NCBI RefSeq assembly: GCF_003751605.1
Contig: NZ_RJVJ01000001.1
Coordinates: forward strand, 620,001 to 684,000
Origin: Kitasatospora cineracea
GTDB taxonomy: Bacteria; Actinomycetota; Actinomycetes; Streptomycetales; Streptomycetaceae
DNA: 64,000 nt
Direction of reading: 5' to 3'
Part shown: positions 63,470 through 64,000 of the stretch, in pieces
How the letters are laid out: each line of letters opens with the position of its first letter
How positions within the stretch are numbered: the stretch's first letter is position 1
Translations under genes and position numbers: made by a program
The notes under the pieces: generated by a model
What the model saw: only the letters and a program-made list of their open reading frames with translations
Databases searched by the model: none
Told to the model about the DNA's origin: nothing

Positions 63470-64000
63470 GTGACTGCGGATCGGTTGTCCAACGACAAGG
63501 CGGCGTTGAGGTCACGCCTGCTCGCCGAACGGCGGGCGCTCGGCGGTCCGGAGCGCGCCGCCGCGGCCGCGGCCCTGGCCGGGCACGCCGCCGCGCTGGT
63601 CCCGCCGGGCGGCACCGTCGCCGCGTACGTCTCGGTCGGCGCGGAGCCGGGGACCCGCCCGCTGCTGCGCGCCCTCGCCGGTGCCGGTGTCCGGGTGCTG
63701 CTGCCGGTGCTGCTGCCCGACAACGACCTGGACTGGGCCCGGTACGAGGACGACGAGCGGCTCGCTCCCGCCGCCCGCGGCCTGCTCGAACCCGTCGGCC
63801 CCCGGCTCGGCCCCGACGCCGTCCTCGGCGCGGACGTCGTGCTGCTCCCCGGCCTGGCCGTCGACCTCCGCGGCACCCGGCTGGGCCGCGGCGGCGGCTC
63901 CTACGACCGGGTCCTGGCCCGTCTCACCCGGGCCGGCGCCCGCCCGCTGCTGGCCACCCTGCTCTACCCGGCCGAACTGCTGCCCGCGGTCCCGGCCGAG
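63470..64000 (+). CDS. 5-formyltetrahydrofolate cyclo-ligase (3' truncated by window)
   Basis: Converts 5-formyl-THF to 5,10-methenyl-THF with ATP. 177 codons are visible. KAALRSRLLAERRAL is the ATP-binding N-terminal helix region, VAAYVSVGAEPGTRPLLRAL the substrate region, VVLLPGLAVDLRGTRLGRGGGSYDR the family signature with the nucleotide loop. Family length is about 190-200, so only the last strand and helix are missing. GAGAGGA precedes the GTG at 63470. Confidence 0.94.
   Translation, partial: MTADRLSNDKAALRSRLLAERRALGGPERAAAAAALAGHAAALVPPGGTVAAYVSVGAEPGTRPLLRALAGAGVRVLLPVLLPDNDLDWARYEDDERLAPAARGLLEPVGPRLGPDAVLGADVVLLPGLAVDLRGTRLGRGGGSYDRVLARLTRAGARPLLATLLYPAELLPAVPAE

Overview
The window is about 73-75% GC, uses GTG starts freely, has compact opposite-strand gene blocks and carries a geosmin synthase, a SepX/GlpR divisome gene and a TamR/Tam pair. 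This points to a streptomycete (Streptomyces, Kitasatospora or a close relative), and the gene order looks like core chromosome rather than an island. No integrase, transposase, prophage, CRISPR array, rRNA or riboswitch was seen. Three tRNA genes are present: Gln(UUG), Thr(GGU) and Ala(CGC).

Layout. 1-3445 (minus): a three-gene nucleotide-sugar operon (Gfo/Idh/MocA oxidoreductase, SDR epimerase, DegT aminotransferase running off the left edge). 3752-4765 (plus): a YwqJ-type deaminase with a SUKH-3 immunity-like partner. 4808-13679: an orphan sensor kinase, PEP carboxylase, a small membrane protein, then pth, rplY/ctc, prs and glmU. 14014-18128: a fatty-acid desaturase with its TetR regulator, a DMT transporter, and the divergent tam/tamR pair with two palindromic operators. 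18139-22477: a soluble CapD/FlaA1-like sugar-nucleotide enzyme, galE, and two LuxR-type regulators with degraded receiver domains. 22882-28507: a FUSC transporter, an ABC-F ATPase, an aldo/keto reductase behind a MerR-type promoter, and a Uma2 protein. 28488-34615 (minus): ispE, rsmA, tatD, metG, a zinc-ribbon protein and rsmI.

34729-44440: cell-envelope block with a protein O-mannosyltransferase, a MecA_N-type penicillin-binding protein, a Tat lipoprotein, an APC permease, and a translationally coupled PBP2/RodA-like pair. 44531-48999: a DUF1269 protein, a small ABC transporter and a two-gene set of secreted, C-terminally anchored proteins, one with a VWA domain. 49095-51287: geosmin synthase. 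51485-51808: a small gene broken by one UAG codon. 51934-57011: a CPBP protease/kinase/response-regulator operon, an acyltransferase and two unrecognised proteins. 57367-62508 (minus): galU, glp (moeA-like), moaC, mog, a GNAT acetyltransferase and sepX/glpR, the actinobacterial division locus with two molybdopterin genes in its middle. 62563-64000: a GGDEF protein with altered active-site residues and a partial 5-formyltetrahydrofolate cyclo-ligase.

Themes. Several genes supply or use activated sugars for envelope glycans (galU, galE, CapD-like, the left-edge operon, pmt). Several act in wall synthesis and septation (glmU, three transpeptidase/SEDS genes, sepX, glp). Seven or eight genes have a TANNNT box 6-8 nt before the start codon, suggesting leaderless transcripts. 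No clear undescribed multi-gene system was found. The least explained units are the VWA/anchored-partner pair, the paired pseudo-receiver regulators and the degraded GGDEF protein.
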